Assembly: GCF_000972385.1 (NCBI RefSeq)
Contig: NZ_JXTE01000044.1
Coordinates: 1-64,000, forward strand
Direction: 5' to 3'
Length of the DNA stretch: 64,000 bases
Origin: Streptomyces sp. WM6386
GTDB lineage: Bacteria > Actinomycetota > Actinomycetes > Streptomycetales > Streptomycetaceae
The translations under genes and the position numbers were made by a program. Position 1 is the stretch's first letter. Every line of letters begins with the position of its first letter. The notes below the pieces were generated by a model. That model saw only the letters and a program-made list of their open reading frames with translations. It was not told where the DNA came from and did not search any database. Below, one piece after another: positions 25,665 to 33,746 of this stretch.

Positions 25665-25687
25665 ATTCACAACCGGGAGGCGTGAAT
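25665..25687. promoter_or_regulatory. Candidate LysR operator, ATTCAC-N11-GTGAAT
   Basis: A perfect 6-11-6 dyad midway between the divergent lysR-type gene (start 25613) and the MFS gene (start 25741). Placement and an 11-base spacer fit LysR-type activator sites, though the exact T-N11-A core is not a strict match. Confidence 0.5.
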
Positions 25688-25740
25688 GCCCACCGATCAG
25701 GTGTTGGACTCCTTGATCACTCCCGGGCGACGGTGGACGC

Positions 25741-27141
25741 ATGCCGCAACCCCTGTTCACCACGACCGCGGACACGCTCGTCGCCGTCGACTTCACCCCC
25801 CGGACCCGCCACCGGGAACCCGGCCCCTACCGCCGTCTCTTCACCCACCCCGGCACCCGCGCCTTCACCGTCGGAAACCTCCTCGCCCGCCTGCCCATGG
25901 GCATGTTCAGCGTGAGCGCGGTCATCATGATCGTCGCCGCGCGTGACTCGTACGCCCTCGCCGGCGCCGTCACCGCGACCGGCCTGGCGGCGACCGCGCT
26001 GGTCGCGCCCTGGACGGCACGGCTCGTCGACCGGTACGGGCAGGCCCGGATCGCCGTACCGGCAACGCTGCTCGCGGCGCTGGGCTCGCTCGCCCTGGTG
26101 CTGTGCGTCCACCGGGGCGCCCCCGACTGGACGTTGTTCGCCGCGTACGCCGCCACCGCCACCACCCCCAACACCGGCGGCATGTCCCGGGCCCGCTGGA
26201 ACCATCTGCTCAGGGGCGACGACAAGGCCCTGCACACCGCGAACTCCTTCGAACAGGCCGCGGACGAACTGTGCTTCATGCTGGGCCCGGTGCTGGCCGT
26301 ACTGCTGTGCAGTTCGCTCTTCCCGGAGGCGGGGACGCTCGTCGGGGTGGCCCTGCTGGTGACCGGGATCCTGGTGTTCGCGGCACAGCGGTCGACGGAA
26401 CCGCCGGTGTCCGGGGCGCTCCAGAGGGCCAAGGCCCCGCTCCGCGCCCCCGGCATCCCTGCGCTCCTCGTCATCTGCCTCGCCATGGGCGCGGTGTTCG
26501 GGTCCATGGAGGTCGTCACCCTCGCGTTCGCGGACGTCCAGGGACACCCCTCGGCGGCCGGTGTCGTCCTGGCTCTCCAGGCGGCCGGTTCCTGCGCGGC
26601 CGGCCTGCTGTACGGCGCGTGGAAACCGTCCGGTCCGGCCGAGCACCGCTACCCGTGGTGCGTGGCCGCGATGACCGCGCTGATGACCCTGCCGCTGCTC
26701 GCCGCGTCCCTGACCGGATCCCTGCTCGTCCTCGCGGCCGCGCTGCTGATCGCCGGGATGGCGACGGCGCCGACGATGGTCACGGGTCTGACACTCGTCC
26801 AGGAACGCACCCCCGAGGGCCGCCTCAACGAGGGCATGACCCTCGCGGTGACCGGCCTCCTCGGCGGGATCGCCGGGGGCAGTGCGATCGGCGGCTGGAC
26901 GGCCGAACACGTGTCGGCGACGGCGGGATTCGGGGTACCGGTGGCTGCGGCCGCGGTGGCGCTGGTGATCACGTCGTGGTGTTTCGCCCCCGCCACCCTT
27001 ACCCGTTCCCATCCCCAAGGGGCTGCCGCCCCTTCGACCCCCGCTCCAGGCATCTCAGCCCGTCCGACGTTTGAGGACGAGGCCCCTTCAGGGCCGAAGC
27101 GGGGGTCTGGGGGCGGCAGCCCCCAGGGACGGGACGGGTAG
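25741..27141 (+). CDS. MFS transporter with repeat-encoded C-terminus
   Basis: The 466-residue protein has twelve predicted membrane helices. It begins about residue 25 with FTHPGTRAFTVGNLLARLPMGMFSVSAVIMIVAAR and carries the MFS loop-2 motif VDRYGQARIAVP. Such proteins export small molecules by proton antiport; the substrate is unknown. From about residue 413 (SWCFAPATLTRSHPQGAAAPST...) the reading frame enters a long palindromic repeat, so the last 50 or so residues (ISARPTFEDEAPSGPKRGSGGGSPQGRDG) are repeat translation rather than a conserved tail. It is divergent from the LysR regulator. Confidence 0.88.
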   Translation: MPQPLFTTTADTLVAVDFTPRTRHREPGPYRRLFTHPGTRAFTVGNLLARLPMGMFSVSAVIMIVAARDSYALAGAVTATGLAATALVAPWTARLVDRYGQARIAVPATLLAALGSLALVLCVHRGAPDWTLFAAYAATATTPNTGGMSRARWNHLLRGDDKALHTANSFEQAADELCFMLGPVLAVLLCSSLFPEAGTLVGVALLVTGILVFAAQRSTEPPVSGALQRAKAPLRAPGIPALLVICLAMGAVFGSMEVVTLAFADVQGHPSAAGVVLALQAAGSCAAGLLYGAWKPSGPAEHRYPWCVAAMTALMTLPLLAASLTGSLLVLAAALLIAGMATAPTMVTGLTLVQERTPEGRLNEGMTLAVTGLLGGIAGGSAIGGWTAEHVSATAGFGVPVAAAAVALVITSWCFAPATLTRSHPQGAAAPSTPAPGISARPTFEDEAPSGPKRGSGGGSPQGRDG

Positions 27142-27161
27142 GGGCGGCGGGGGCGAAACAC
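26979..27161. repeat. Large imperfect palindrome (common Streptomyces interspersed repeat) overlapping the MFS 3' end
   Basis: The outer arms start GTGTTTCGCCCCCGCC at 26979 and end GGCGGGGGCGAAACAC at 27161. Inner arms include GGGGCTGCCGCCCC (from about 27018) facing GGGGGCGGCAGCCCCC (to about 27126), and CCCCCGCT facing AGCGGGGG. The centre holds the CAGCCCGTCCGACGTTTGAGGACGAGG phrase that recurs in Streptomyces genomes. As RNA it would fold into one long stem and probably acts as terminator or 3' stabiliser. Confidence 0.8.
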
Positions 27162-27261
27162 TCCGCCACAACGCCGACAGCCGCTTGATCGACCCGTCGA
27201 ACCCGCCCCCCAATTCGCGCGCACCCCATTGACGCCCTCACAGCCCGCACATACCTTCGCC

Positions 27262-27279
27262 CGTCGAAGCGCTTCGACG
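27262..27279. promoter_or_regulatory. LacI-type operator 1, perfect 18-bp palindrome
   Basis: CGTCGAAGCGCTTCGACG has the central GCGC/CG symmetry of LacI-family operators. It lies 81 bases upstream of the sugar-binding protein start in the gene cluster that encodes a LacI regulator (32677). Confidence 0.8.
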
Positions 27280-27286
27280 TCACGCA

Positions 27287-27300
27287 TCGAATCGATTCGA
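27287..27300. promoter_or_regulatory. LacI-type operator 2, perfect 14-bp palindrome
   Basis: TCGAATCGATTCGA, centred 23 bases after the first palindrome. Two sites about two helical turns apart suggest cooperative binding of the cluster's LacI repressor. Confidence 0.65.
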
Positions 27301-27359
27301 CGAACCGTTGCGTGACGCCCCCCAGCACCATCCGGCTCCGACTTCCCTGGAGGCACGGG

Positions 27360-28655
27360 ATGTTGACGGCACGAAGGCGTGTGATGGCGACGGCGGTGGC
27401 CCTGACCGGGTCACTGCTCCTGGCCTCCTGCGGAGACTCGGACAGTGGGTCCTCCGAGGACGGCAAGACGCTCAAACTGTGGCATTACGAGGCACCCAAC
27501 AGCGCGATGGGGCAGGCCTGGGACGAGGCGATCAAGGAGTTCAAGGCCAAGCACCCGGGCGTGAAGGTGGAGTTCGAGGCGAAGGGCTTCGAACAGATCC
27601 AGAAGACCGCCCCGATGGTCCTCAACTCCTCCGACGCACCCGACGTCATGGAGTACAACAAGGGCAACGCGACGGCGGGCCTCCTGTCCAAGCAGGGGCT
27701 CCTCACCGATCTCACCCAAGAGGCGACCACCCGCGGCTGGGACAAGAAACTCAGCGCGAGCGTCCGCACCACCAGCGTGTACGACACCAACGGCGTGATG
27801 GGCTCCGGCAAGTGGTACGGCGTCCCCAACTACGCCGAGTACACGATGGTCTTCTACAACAAGGACCTCTTCGCGAAGTACGGCATCGCCGAACCGAAGA
27901 CGTTCGACGAACTGACCGCCGCGATGGACAAGTTCGTCCAGAACAAGGTCACCCCACTCGCCAACGCCGGCGCCGAGTACATCGCCCAGCAGTACCTCTA
28001 CCAGCTCGCCCTGTCGAAGGCCGACCGCTCCTGGGTCGACTCGTACGAGCTCTACAAGGGCAAGACCGACTTCCACGACACCGCCTGGAGCTACGCCGCC
28101 GACACCTTCGCGGACTGGGTGAAGAAGGGCTACATCGCCAAGACCACCAGCAGCGCCAAGGCCGAGGACGCGGGCGTCTCCTTCATCCAGGGCAAGTCGC
28201 CGATCCTGTTCTCCGGCAGCTGGTGGTACGGCCGCTTCGTCGACGAGGCGAAGTTCGACTGGGGCACCTTCCTGTGGCCCGACTCGAACCTCACCCTCGG
28301 CTCCGGCGGCAACCTCTGGGTCGTCCCCAAGGGCGCCAAGAACAAGAAGCTGGCCTACGACTTCATCGACATCACCATGTCGAAGAAGATCCAGAACCTG
28401 CTCGGCAACAAGGGCGGTGTCCCGGTCGCGGCCGACGCGAGCGCCATCACCGACGCGAAGTCGAAGGCCCTCATCGACAACTTCAACGTCCTCTCCGAAC
28501 GTGACGGCCTGGCCTTCTATCCCGACTGGCCGGTCCCCGGCTACTACGACGTCCTCGTCTCCGAGACCCAGAAGCTGATCACGAGCAGCGAGAAGCCGGA
28601 CGGCTATCTGGACGCCCTCCAGGAGGCGTACGACAAGGGCGCGCCGAAGCAATGA
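27360..28655 (+). CDS. Sugar ABC transporter substrate-binding lipoprotein
   Basis: The 431-residue type-1 extracellular solute-binding protein carries a lipobox LLLASC (Cys about residue 22) and a body with LKLWHYEAPNSAMGQAW, PDVMEYNKGNATAGLL, WYGVPNYAEYTMVFYNKDLF and ILFSGSWWYGRF. It is lipid-anchored outside and delivers an oligosaccharide to the two permeases that follow. ATG 27360 is chosen for the TGGAGG ribosome-binding site and the normal signal peptide. It overlaps the next gene by ATGA. The neighbouring alpha-xylosidase suggests xyloglucan oligosaccharides as ligand. Confidence 0.93.
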   Translation: MLTARRRVMATAVALTGSLLLASCGDSDSGSSEDGKTLKLWHYEAPNSAMGQAWDEAIKEFKAKHPGVKVEFEAKGFEQIQKTAPMVLNSSDAPDVMEYNKGNATAGLLSKQGLLTDLTQEATTRGWDKKLSASVRTTSVYDTNGVMGSGKWYGVPNYAEYTMVFYNKDLFAKYGIAEPKTFDELTAAMDKFVQNKVTPLANAGAEYIAQQYLYQLALSKADRSWVDSYELYKGKTDFHDTAWSYAADTFADWVKKGYIAKTTSSAKAEDAGVSFIQGKSPILFSGSWWYGRFVDEAKFDWGTFLWPDSNLTLGSGGNLWVVPKGAKNKKLAYDFIDITMSKKIQNLLGNKGGVPVAADASAITDAKSKALIDNFNVLSERDGLAFYPDWPVPGYYDVLVSETQKLITSSEKPDGYLDALQEAYDKGAPKQ

Positions 28656-29596
28656 CGGTGACCGTCGAGAAGAGGGTGACCGGCAAAGAGACCCACGCCG
28701 GTCACCCTCGCCGCCCCCGCGACTCCTACGCCCTCTTCCTCCTGCCCGGTGTCCTCGCCTTCCTCGCCGTCATCGTCGTCCCGTTCCTGATGAACACCGG
28801 CGTCAGCTTCACCGACTGGCAGGGCGTGGGCTCCCCCAGCTGGACCGGCCTCGCCAACTACCGCGAACTGATGGACGATTCGGAGTTCTGGGAGTCGTTC
28901 CGGCACAGCCTGTTCATGGTCCTCGCCATGGCGGCCGTACCGACGGCGGTCGGACTGGTCCTGGCCGCCGCGCTGTTCGACTACATCGGCAAGCACTTCG
29001 GGTCGAGGATCGTCGCGGTACTGCGCGCCTGTTTCTACCTCCCCCAGGTCCTGCCGATCGCGGTCGCGGGCATCGTCTGGAGCTGGATCCTGGCTCCCAC
29101 GGACGGCTCCCTCAACGAACTGCTCAAGACCATAGGGCTGTCGAGCTGGCAGCAGGACTGGCTCGGCGACCCCGACATCGCGCTCTACAGCGTCATGGGC
29201 GTGATGGTCTGGGTCCAGCTCGGCTTCCCGCTCGTCATCTTCATGGCGGGCCTGCAACGCGTGGACCCGCAGCTGTACGAGGCGGCCGAGCTGGACGGCG
29301 CCGGCTGGTGGCGCCGGTTCTGGCACATCACGCTGCCGCAGATCCGCCCGGAGATCTACGTCGTCCTGACCTGGTGCACGATCGCCGCGCTGAAGGTCTT
29401 CGGCGCGGTGTACGTCCTGACGAAGGGCGGCCCGGGTGGCGCTACGAACGTCCCGTCCTACTTCTCCTTCACCACGTTCTTCGAGAAGACGCAGGTCGGC
29501 TACGGCGCCGCCATCTCCACCGTTCTCACGGTGATCATCCTGGTCCTGTCCCTGATCGGCCTGAAGCTCCAGACCCGCGCGGAGGGGAAAGCATGA
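28652..29596 (+). CDS. Sugar ABC transporter permease (MalF type)
   Basis: The 314-residue permease has about six membrane helices. It starts with SYALFLLPGVLAFLAVIVVPFL and carries the cytoplasmic EAA loop EAAELDGAGWWRRFWHITLPQI near residues 211-231, which docks onto the ATPase. No ATPase gene is in the cluster. In Streptomyces such importers commonly share MsiK (known for cellobiose, maltose and xylobiose systems). It overlaps both neighbours by four bases. Confidence 0.93.
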   Translation: MTVTVEKRVTGKETHAGHPRRPRDSYALFLLPGVLAFLAVIVVPFLMNTGVSFTDWQGVGSPSWTGLANYRELMDDSEFWESFRHSLFMVLAMAAVPTAVGLVLAAALFDYIGKHFGSRIVAVLRACFYLPQVLPIAVAGIVWSWILAPTDGSLNELLKTIGLSSWQQDWLGDPDIALYSVMGVMVWVQLGFPLVIFMAGLQRVDPQLYEAAELDGAGWWRRFWHITLPQIRPEIYVVLTWCTIAALKVFGAVYVLTKGGPGGATNVPSYFSFTTFFEKTQVGYGAAISTVLTVIILVLSLIGLKLQTRAEGKA

Positions 29597-30417
29597 GCAC
29601 CGCGCTACGCCGTTACCCCGTCCTCGTCGCCCTGTGCGTCGCGGCCCTCTTCATGGTCGTGCCCTTCCTGATCGTCGCGATCAACGCGGTCAAGTCCCCC
29701 GCCGAGTACTCCCAGAACGGCCCCCTGAGCCTCCCCGACGGCCTCTACCTGGACGGTCTGAAGGACTTCTGGGAGCGCGTCGACTACAGCCAGAAGCTCT
29801 TCAACTCCCTGCTGATCAGCGGCGGAGTCGCGATCTTCGCGGTGATCCTGTCCGTCCTCAACGCGTACGCGATCGGCATCGGCCGCATCAAGGGCCGCAC
29901 CTGGGTGCTGGCCTTCTTCGTCCTGGCGAACATGCTGCCGCAGGAGGCGCTGGTCTACCCGATCTACTACCTGAGCAAGGAAGCCGGGCTCTACGACACC
30001 AGGCTCAGCGTGATCATCGTGTTCACGGTGATCCAGGCGGCGTTCGGCACCTATCTCCTCTCCTCCGTCCTGGGCCAGTTCCCCCGCGAGATCATCGAGG
30101 CCGCGAAGATCGACGGCGCCGACAAATGGCAGATCCTGTGGCGGATCGTCGTCCCGGTGAGCCGCCCCACCATCGGCGTGCTGCTGGTGTTCTTCTTCAT
30201 CTGGACCTGGAACGAGTTCCTGCTCCCCCTGGTGATGCTGATCTCCAACGACAACCAGACGGTGTCGGTGGCCCTCGGCGTCCTCCAGGGCCAGCGCCTC
30301 ATGGACGCCACGATGACCAACGCGGCAGCGCTCCTGGGTGTCCTCCCGGCCATCGTCTTCTTCCTTCTGTTCCAGCGGACCCTCACCCGCGGCATCGCCG
30401 TGGGTGCCGTCAAATAA
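29593..30417 (+). CDS. Sugar ABC transporter permease (MalG type)
   Basis: The 274-residue permease has six membrane helices and the EAA loop EAAKIDGADKWQILWRIVVPVSRP (about residues 170-194). It ends with the usual RGIAVGAVK of MalG-type sugar permeases. It starts at ATG 29593 inside the preceding stop (ATGA). It forms the heterodimeric channel with the product of 28652. Confidence 0.93.
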   Translation: MSTALRRYPVLVALCVAALFMVVPFLIVAINAVKSPAEYSQNGPLSLPDGLYLDGLKDFWERVDYSQKLFNSLLISGGVAIFAVILSVLNAYAIGIGRIKGRTWVLAFFVLANMLPQEALVYPIYYLSKEAGLYDTRLSVIIVFTVIQAAFGTYLLSSVLGQFPREIIEAAKIDGADKWQILWRIVVPVSRPTIGVLLVFFFIWTWNEFLLPLVMLISNDNQTVSVALGVLQGQRLMDATMTNAAALLGVLPAIVFFLLFQRTLTRGIAVGAVK

Positions 30418-30427
30418 GGACCCCCAC

Positions 30428-32677
30428 ATGAAGTTCACCGACGGTTACTGGCTGCTGCGCGAGGGCGTCACGGCGGACCACCCCGCCCAGGTCCTCGATG
30501 TCACCCCCACCGAGTCCGGCCTGGAGATCCACGCACCCTCCCGGCCCATCCGCAGCCGCGGCGACCTGATGACGGGACCGGTCATGACGATCAACGCCCA
30601 CACGCCGATGCCGGACGTCGTGGGCGTGACGTTCACCCACTTCGAGGGCGAGCAGCCCAGAGGCCCCGAGTTCGAACTCAGCACGGACAACCCCGCCGCC
30701 CAGATCGCCTACGACGACGACCACGCGACCCTGACCTCGGGCGACCTCTCGGTCCGCTTCGCCACCGAGGGCCCCTGGCACCTCGACTTCCGCGCCCACG
30801 GCCGTGTCCTGACCAGCAGCGGCCACAAGAGCATGGGCATCATGCGGGACGCGGCCGGCGGCCACTATCTGCGTGAGCAGCTCAACCTCACGGTCGGCAC
30901 CAGCGTCTACGGCCTCGGCGAAAGATTCGGCCCGCTGGTCAAGAACGGCCAGGTCGTCGACATCTGGAACGCCGACGGCGGCACGACCACCGAACAGGCC
31001 TACAAGAACGTCCCGTTCTATCTGACGGACGCGGGTTACGGCGTCTTCGTCGACCACCCGGGCAAGGTCTCCTTCGAGGTCGCCTCGGAGGCGGTCTCCA
31101 GGGTCCAGTTCAGCGCGGAGACACAGGAGTTGACGTACTACGTCATCTACGGCCCCACGCCGAAGGACATCCTCCGCAAGTACACGGCCCTCACCGGCCG
31201 CCCGGCCCTCCCGCCCGCCTGGTCCTTCGGCCTGTGGCTCTCGACCTCCTTCACCACCTCCTACGACGAGGAGACGGTGACCTCCTTCATCGAGGGCATG
31301 CGGGAGCGCGAACTCCCGCTCTCCGTCTTCCACTTCGACTGCTTCTGGATGCGCGAGCACAACTGGTGCGACTTCGAGTGGGACCCACGGGTGTTCCCGG
31401 ACCCCGAGGGCATGCTCAAGCGGCTCAAGGAGCGCGGGCTGCGGGTCTGTGTCTGGATCAACCCGTACATCGCCCAGCGCTCCCCTCTCTTCGCGGAGGG
31501 CAAGGCGCTCGGGCATCTGCTGAAGCGGCCGGACGGCAGGGTCTGGCAGTGGGACCACTGGCAGCCGGGGATGGCGTTCGTGGACTTCACCAGCCCGGCG
31601 GCGCGCGAGTGGTACGCGTCCAAGCTGGAGGGGCTGCTCGCGCAGGGCGTCGACTGCTTCAAGACCGACTTCGGCGAGCGCGTGCCCCTCGACGTGGCCT
31701 GGTCGGACGGCTCGGACCCGGAGCGGATGCACAACTACTACACCTACCTCTACAACCGCACCGTCTTCGACGTGCTGCGGAGGCAACGGGGCGAGGAGGA
31801 GGCGGTCGTCTTCGCCCGGTCGGCGACGGCCGGCAGCCAGAAGTTCCCCGTCCACTGGGGCGGCGACTGCGAGGCGACGTACGAGTCGATGGCGGAGTCA
31901 CTGCGCGGCGGACTCTCGCTGGGGCTCTCCGGCTTCGGGTTCTGGAGCCATGACATCGGCGGCTTCGAGGGCACCCCGACGCCGTCGCTGTTCAAGCGGT
32001 GGCTGGCCTTCGGACTGCTGTCCTCCCACAGCCGGCTGCACGGCAGCTCGTCGTATCGCGTCCCGTGGCTCTTCGACGAGGAATCGGTCGACGTACTGCG
32101 GCACTTCACCCGGCTCAAGCTCCGGCTCATGCCCTATCTGTACGAGGCCGCCCGCACCGCCCACACCGAGGGCGTGCCGGTCATGCGGGCGATGGTGCTG
32201 GAGTTCCCGGACGACCCGGGGTGCGCGCATCTGGAGCGGCAGTACATGCTCGGGACCGATCTGCTGGTGGCGCCGGTGTTCAGCGACTCCGACGAGGTCT
32301 CGTACTACGTTCCCGAAGGCACGTGGACCCACTTCGTCAGCGGGCAGACGGTCACCGGCCCACGCTGGGTCCGCGAGCAGCACGACTTCCTCAGCGTGCC
32401 GCTGCTCGTGCGGCCCGGTGCGGTGATCCCGGTCGGCGCGGTGGCCGACCGGCCCGACTACGACCACGCCGACGGGGTGACGCTGCGGGCCTACGGCCTG
32501 GAGCGGGGCGCCCAGGTGACGGTACGGGTCGGGGACGTGGCCTACACCGTCGTACGCGAAGGGGACACGCTGCGGGCCTCGTGCGGCGACCCTTCGGCGC
32601 CGTGGGCGCTGGCGGCCGGGGAGCGGGTCGTGCGGGCGCAGGCCGGGACCGGGTTTCTCACGGTGGAGCTGGGCTGA
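30428..32677 (+). CDS. yicI: Family 31 glycoside hydrolase, YicI-like alpha-xylosidase
   Basis: Cytoplasmic retaining enzyme that removes alpha-1,6-xylose from isoprimeverose and xyloglucan oligosaccharides. The 749 residues closely match E. coli YicI in length and motifs: nucleophile Asp near residue 414 in KTDFGE, acid/base Asp near residue 480 in WGGDC, and FARSATAGSQKFPVHWGG, SFGLWLSTSFTTSY and LSGFGFWSHDIGGFEG. There is no signal peptide, so it acts on imported oligosaccharides. ATG 30428 lies ten bases after the permease gene. Its stop overlaps the lacI-type start by one base. Confidence 0.93.
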   Translation: MKFTDGYWLLREGVTADHPAQVLDVTPTESGLEIHAPSRPIRSRGDLMTGPVMTINAHTPMPDVVGVTFTHFEGEQPRGPEFELSTDNPAAQIAYDDDHATLTSGDLSVRFATEGPWHLDFRAHGRVLTSSGHKSMGIMRDAAGGHYLREQLNLTVGTSVYGLGERFGPLVKNGQVVDIWNADGGTTTEQAYKNVPFYLTDAGYGVFVDHPGKVSFEVASEAVSRVQFSAETQELTYYVIYGPTPKDILRKYTALTGRPALPPAWSFGLWLSTSFTTSYDEETVTSFIEGMRERELPLSVFHFDCFWMREHNWCDFEWDPRVFPDPEGMLKRLKERGLRVCVWINPYIAQRSPLFAEGKALGHLLKRPDGRVWQWDHWQPGMAFVDFTSPAAREWYASKLEGLLAQGVDCFKTDFGERVPLDVAWSDGSDPERMHNYYTYLYNRTVFDVLRRQRGEEEAVVFARSATAGSQKFPVHWGGDCEATYESMAESLRGGLSLGLSGFGFWSHDIGGFEGTPTPSLFKRWLAFGLLSSHSRLHGSSSYRVPWLFDEESVDVLRHFTRLKLRLMPYLYEAARTAHTEGVPVMRAMVLEFPDDPGCAHLERQYMLGTDLLVAPVFSDSDEVSYYVPEGTWTHFVSGQTVTGPRWVREQHDFLSVPLLVRPGAVIPVGAVADRPDYDHADGVTLRAYGLERGAQVTVRVGDVAYTVVREGDTLRASCGDPSAPWALAAGERVVRAQAGTGFLTVELG

Positions 32678-33687
32678 TGGTGAAGATCACTGATGTGGCC
32701 CGGCACGCCGGTGTCTCCCCCAGCACCGTGTCGTACGCGCTCAGCGGCAAGCGCCCGATCTCCGAGGAGACCCGGCAGCGTGTCGAGGCGTCCATCCGCG
32801 AGCTGGGCTACCGGCCGCACGCGGGCGCCCGGGCGCTGGCCAGCAGCAGATCGAACGTACTGGCGCTGGTGGTGCCCTTACGCACCGGGATCCACGTCCC
32901 GGTGGTGATGCAGTTCGCGGTGTCGGTGGTGACGACGGCACGGCGCTACGACCATGACGTGCTGCTGCTGACGCAGGAGGAGGGCGAGGACGGGCTGCGC
33001 CGGGTCGCCGACACGGCACTGGTGGACGCGATGATCGTCATGGACGTCCAACTCGACGACCCCCGGCTGCCGTTGCTGCGCTCGCTGGAGCGGCCGTCGG
33101 TGATGATCGGGTTCCCGGCCGAGGCGGACGGTCTGACCTGTATCGACCTCGACTTCAAGGCGGCCGGCGAGGCGTGCGTGGAGCATCTGGCGCGGCTGGG
33201 GCACCGGGTGGTCGCGCTGGTCGGGTCGCCGCCCGAGGTGTACGTCCGCCAGACCGCGTTCGCCCAGCGTGTGGTCCAGGGTTTCACCGCCGCCGCGGAC
33301 CGGGGCCGGCTCGCCTCCTCGGTCCACCCGTGCGAGGCCTCGCCCGCCGCCGCCCGCGAGGTCGCCGAGCAACTGCTGCGCGAGCAGCCCGCGCTGACCG
33401 GGGTCGTCGTCCACAACGAGGCGATCCTCGAACCTCTCATCGACGCCTTCGAGCAGCTCGGCCTGCGCGTCCCCGCCGATCTCTCCGTCACCGCCATCTG
33501 CCCCGACGAACTCGCCGGGAACCTCCGCGTCCCCGTCACCTCGGTCGCCCTGCCCTCCGCCGAGGTCGGCACCCGGGCCGTGGAGCTGCTGATGAAGAAG
33601 CTCGACCACAAGACGGTGCCCGAGGCCACGCTGTTGCCGCCCCGGATGACGGAACGCGCGAGCACGGCGCCGAGGAACGCCCCCTGA
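32677..33687 (+). CDS. LacI-family repressor of the xyloglucan-type cluster
   Basis: The 336-residue protein has the N-terminal HTH and hinge MVKITDVARHAGVSPSTVSYALSGKRPISEETRQRVEASIRELGYRPH (residues 1-49), including the hinge helix ARALASSRSN, and a periplasmic-binding-protein-like sensor domain. It probably binds the two palindromes at 27262 and 27287 and is released by a xyloside-containing sugar. It is translationally coupled to the alpha-xylosidase gene. Confidence 0.93.
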   Translation: MVKITDVARHAGVSPSTVSYALSGKRPISEETRQRVEASIRELGYRPHAGARALASSRSNVLALVVPLRTGIHVPVVMQFAVSVVTTARRYDHDVLLLTQEEGEDGLRRVADTALVDAMIVMDVQLDDPRLPLLRSLERPSVMIGFPAEADGLTCIDLDFKAAGEACVEHLARLGHRVVALVGSPPEVYVRQTAFAQRVVQGFTAAADRGRLASSVHPCEASPAAAREVAEQLLREQPALTGVVVHNEAILEPLIDAFEQLGLRVPADLSVTAICPDELAGNLRVPVTSVALPSAEVGTRAVELLMKKLDHKTVPEATLLPPRMTERASTAPRNAP

Positions 33688-33746
33688 GCTCCACAGATGC
33701 CCCGGTATGCCCGCAAATGCAAGGCCCTACTTGAAGGAGCCGTGAC

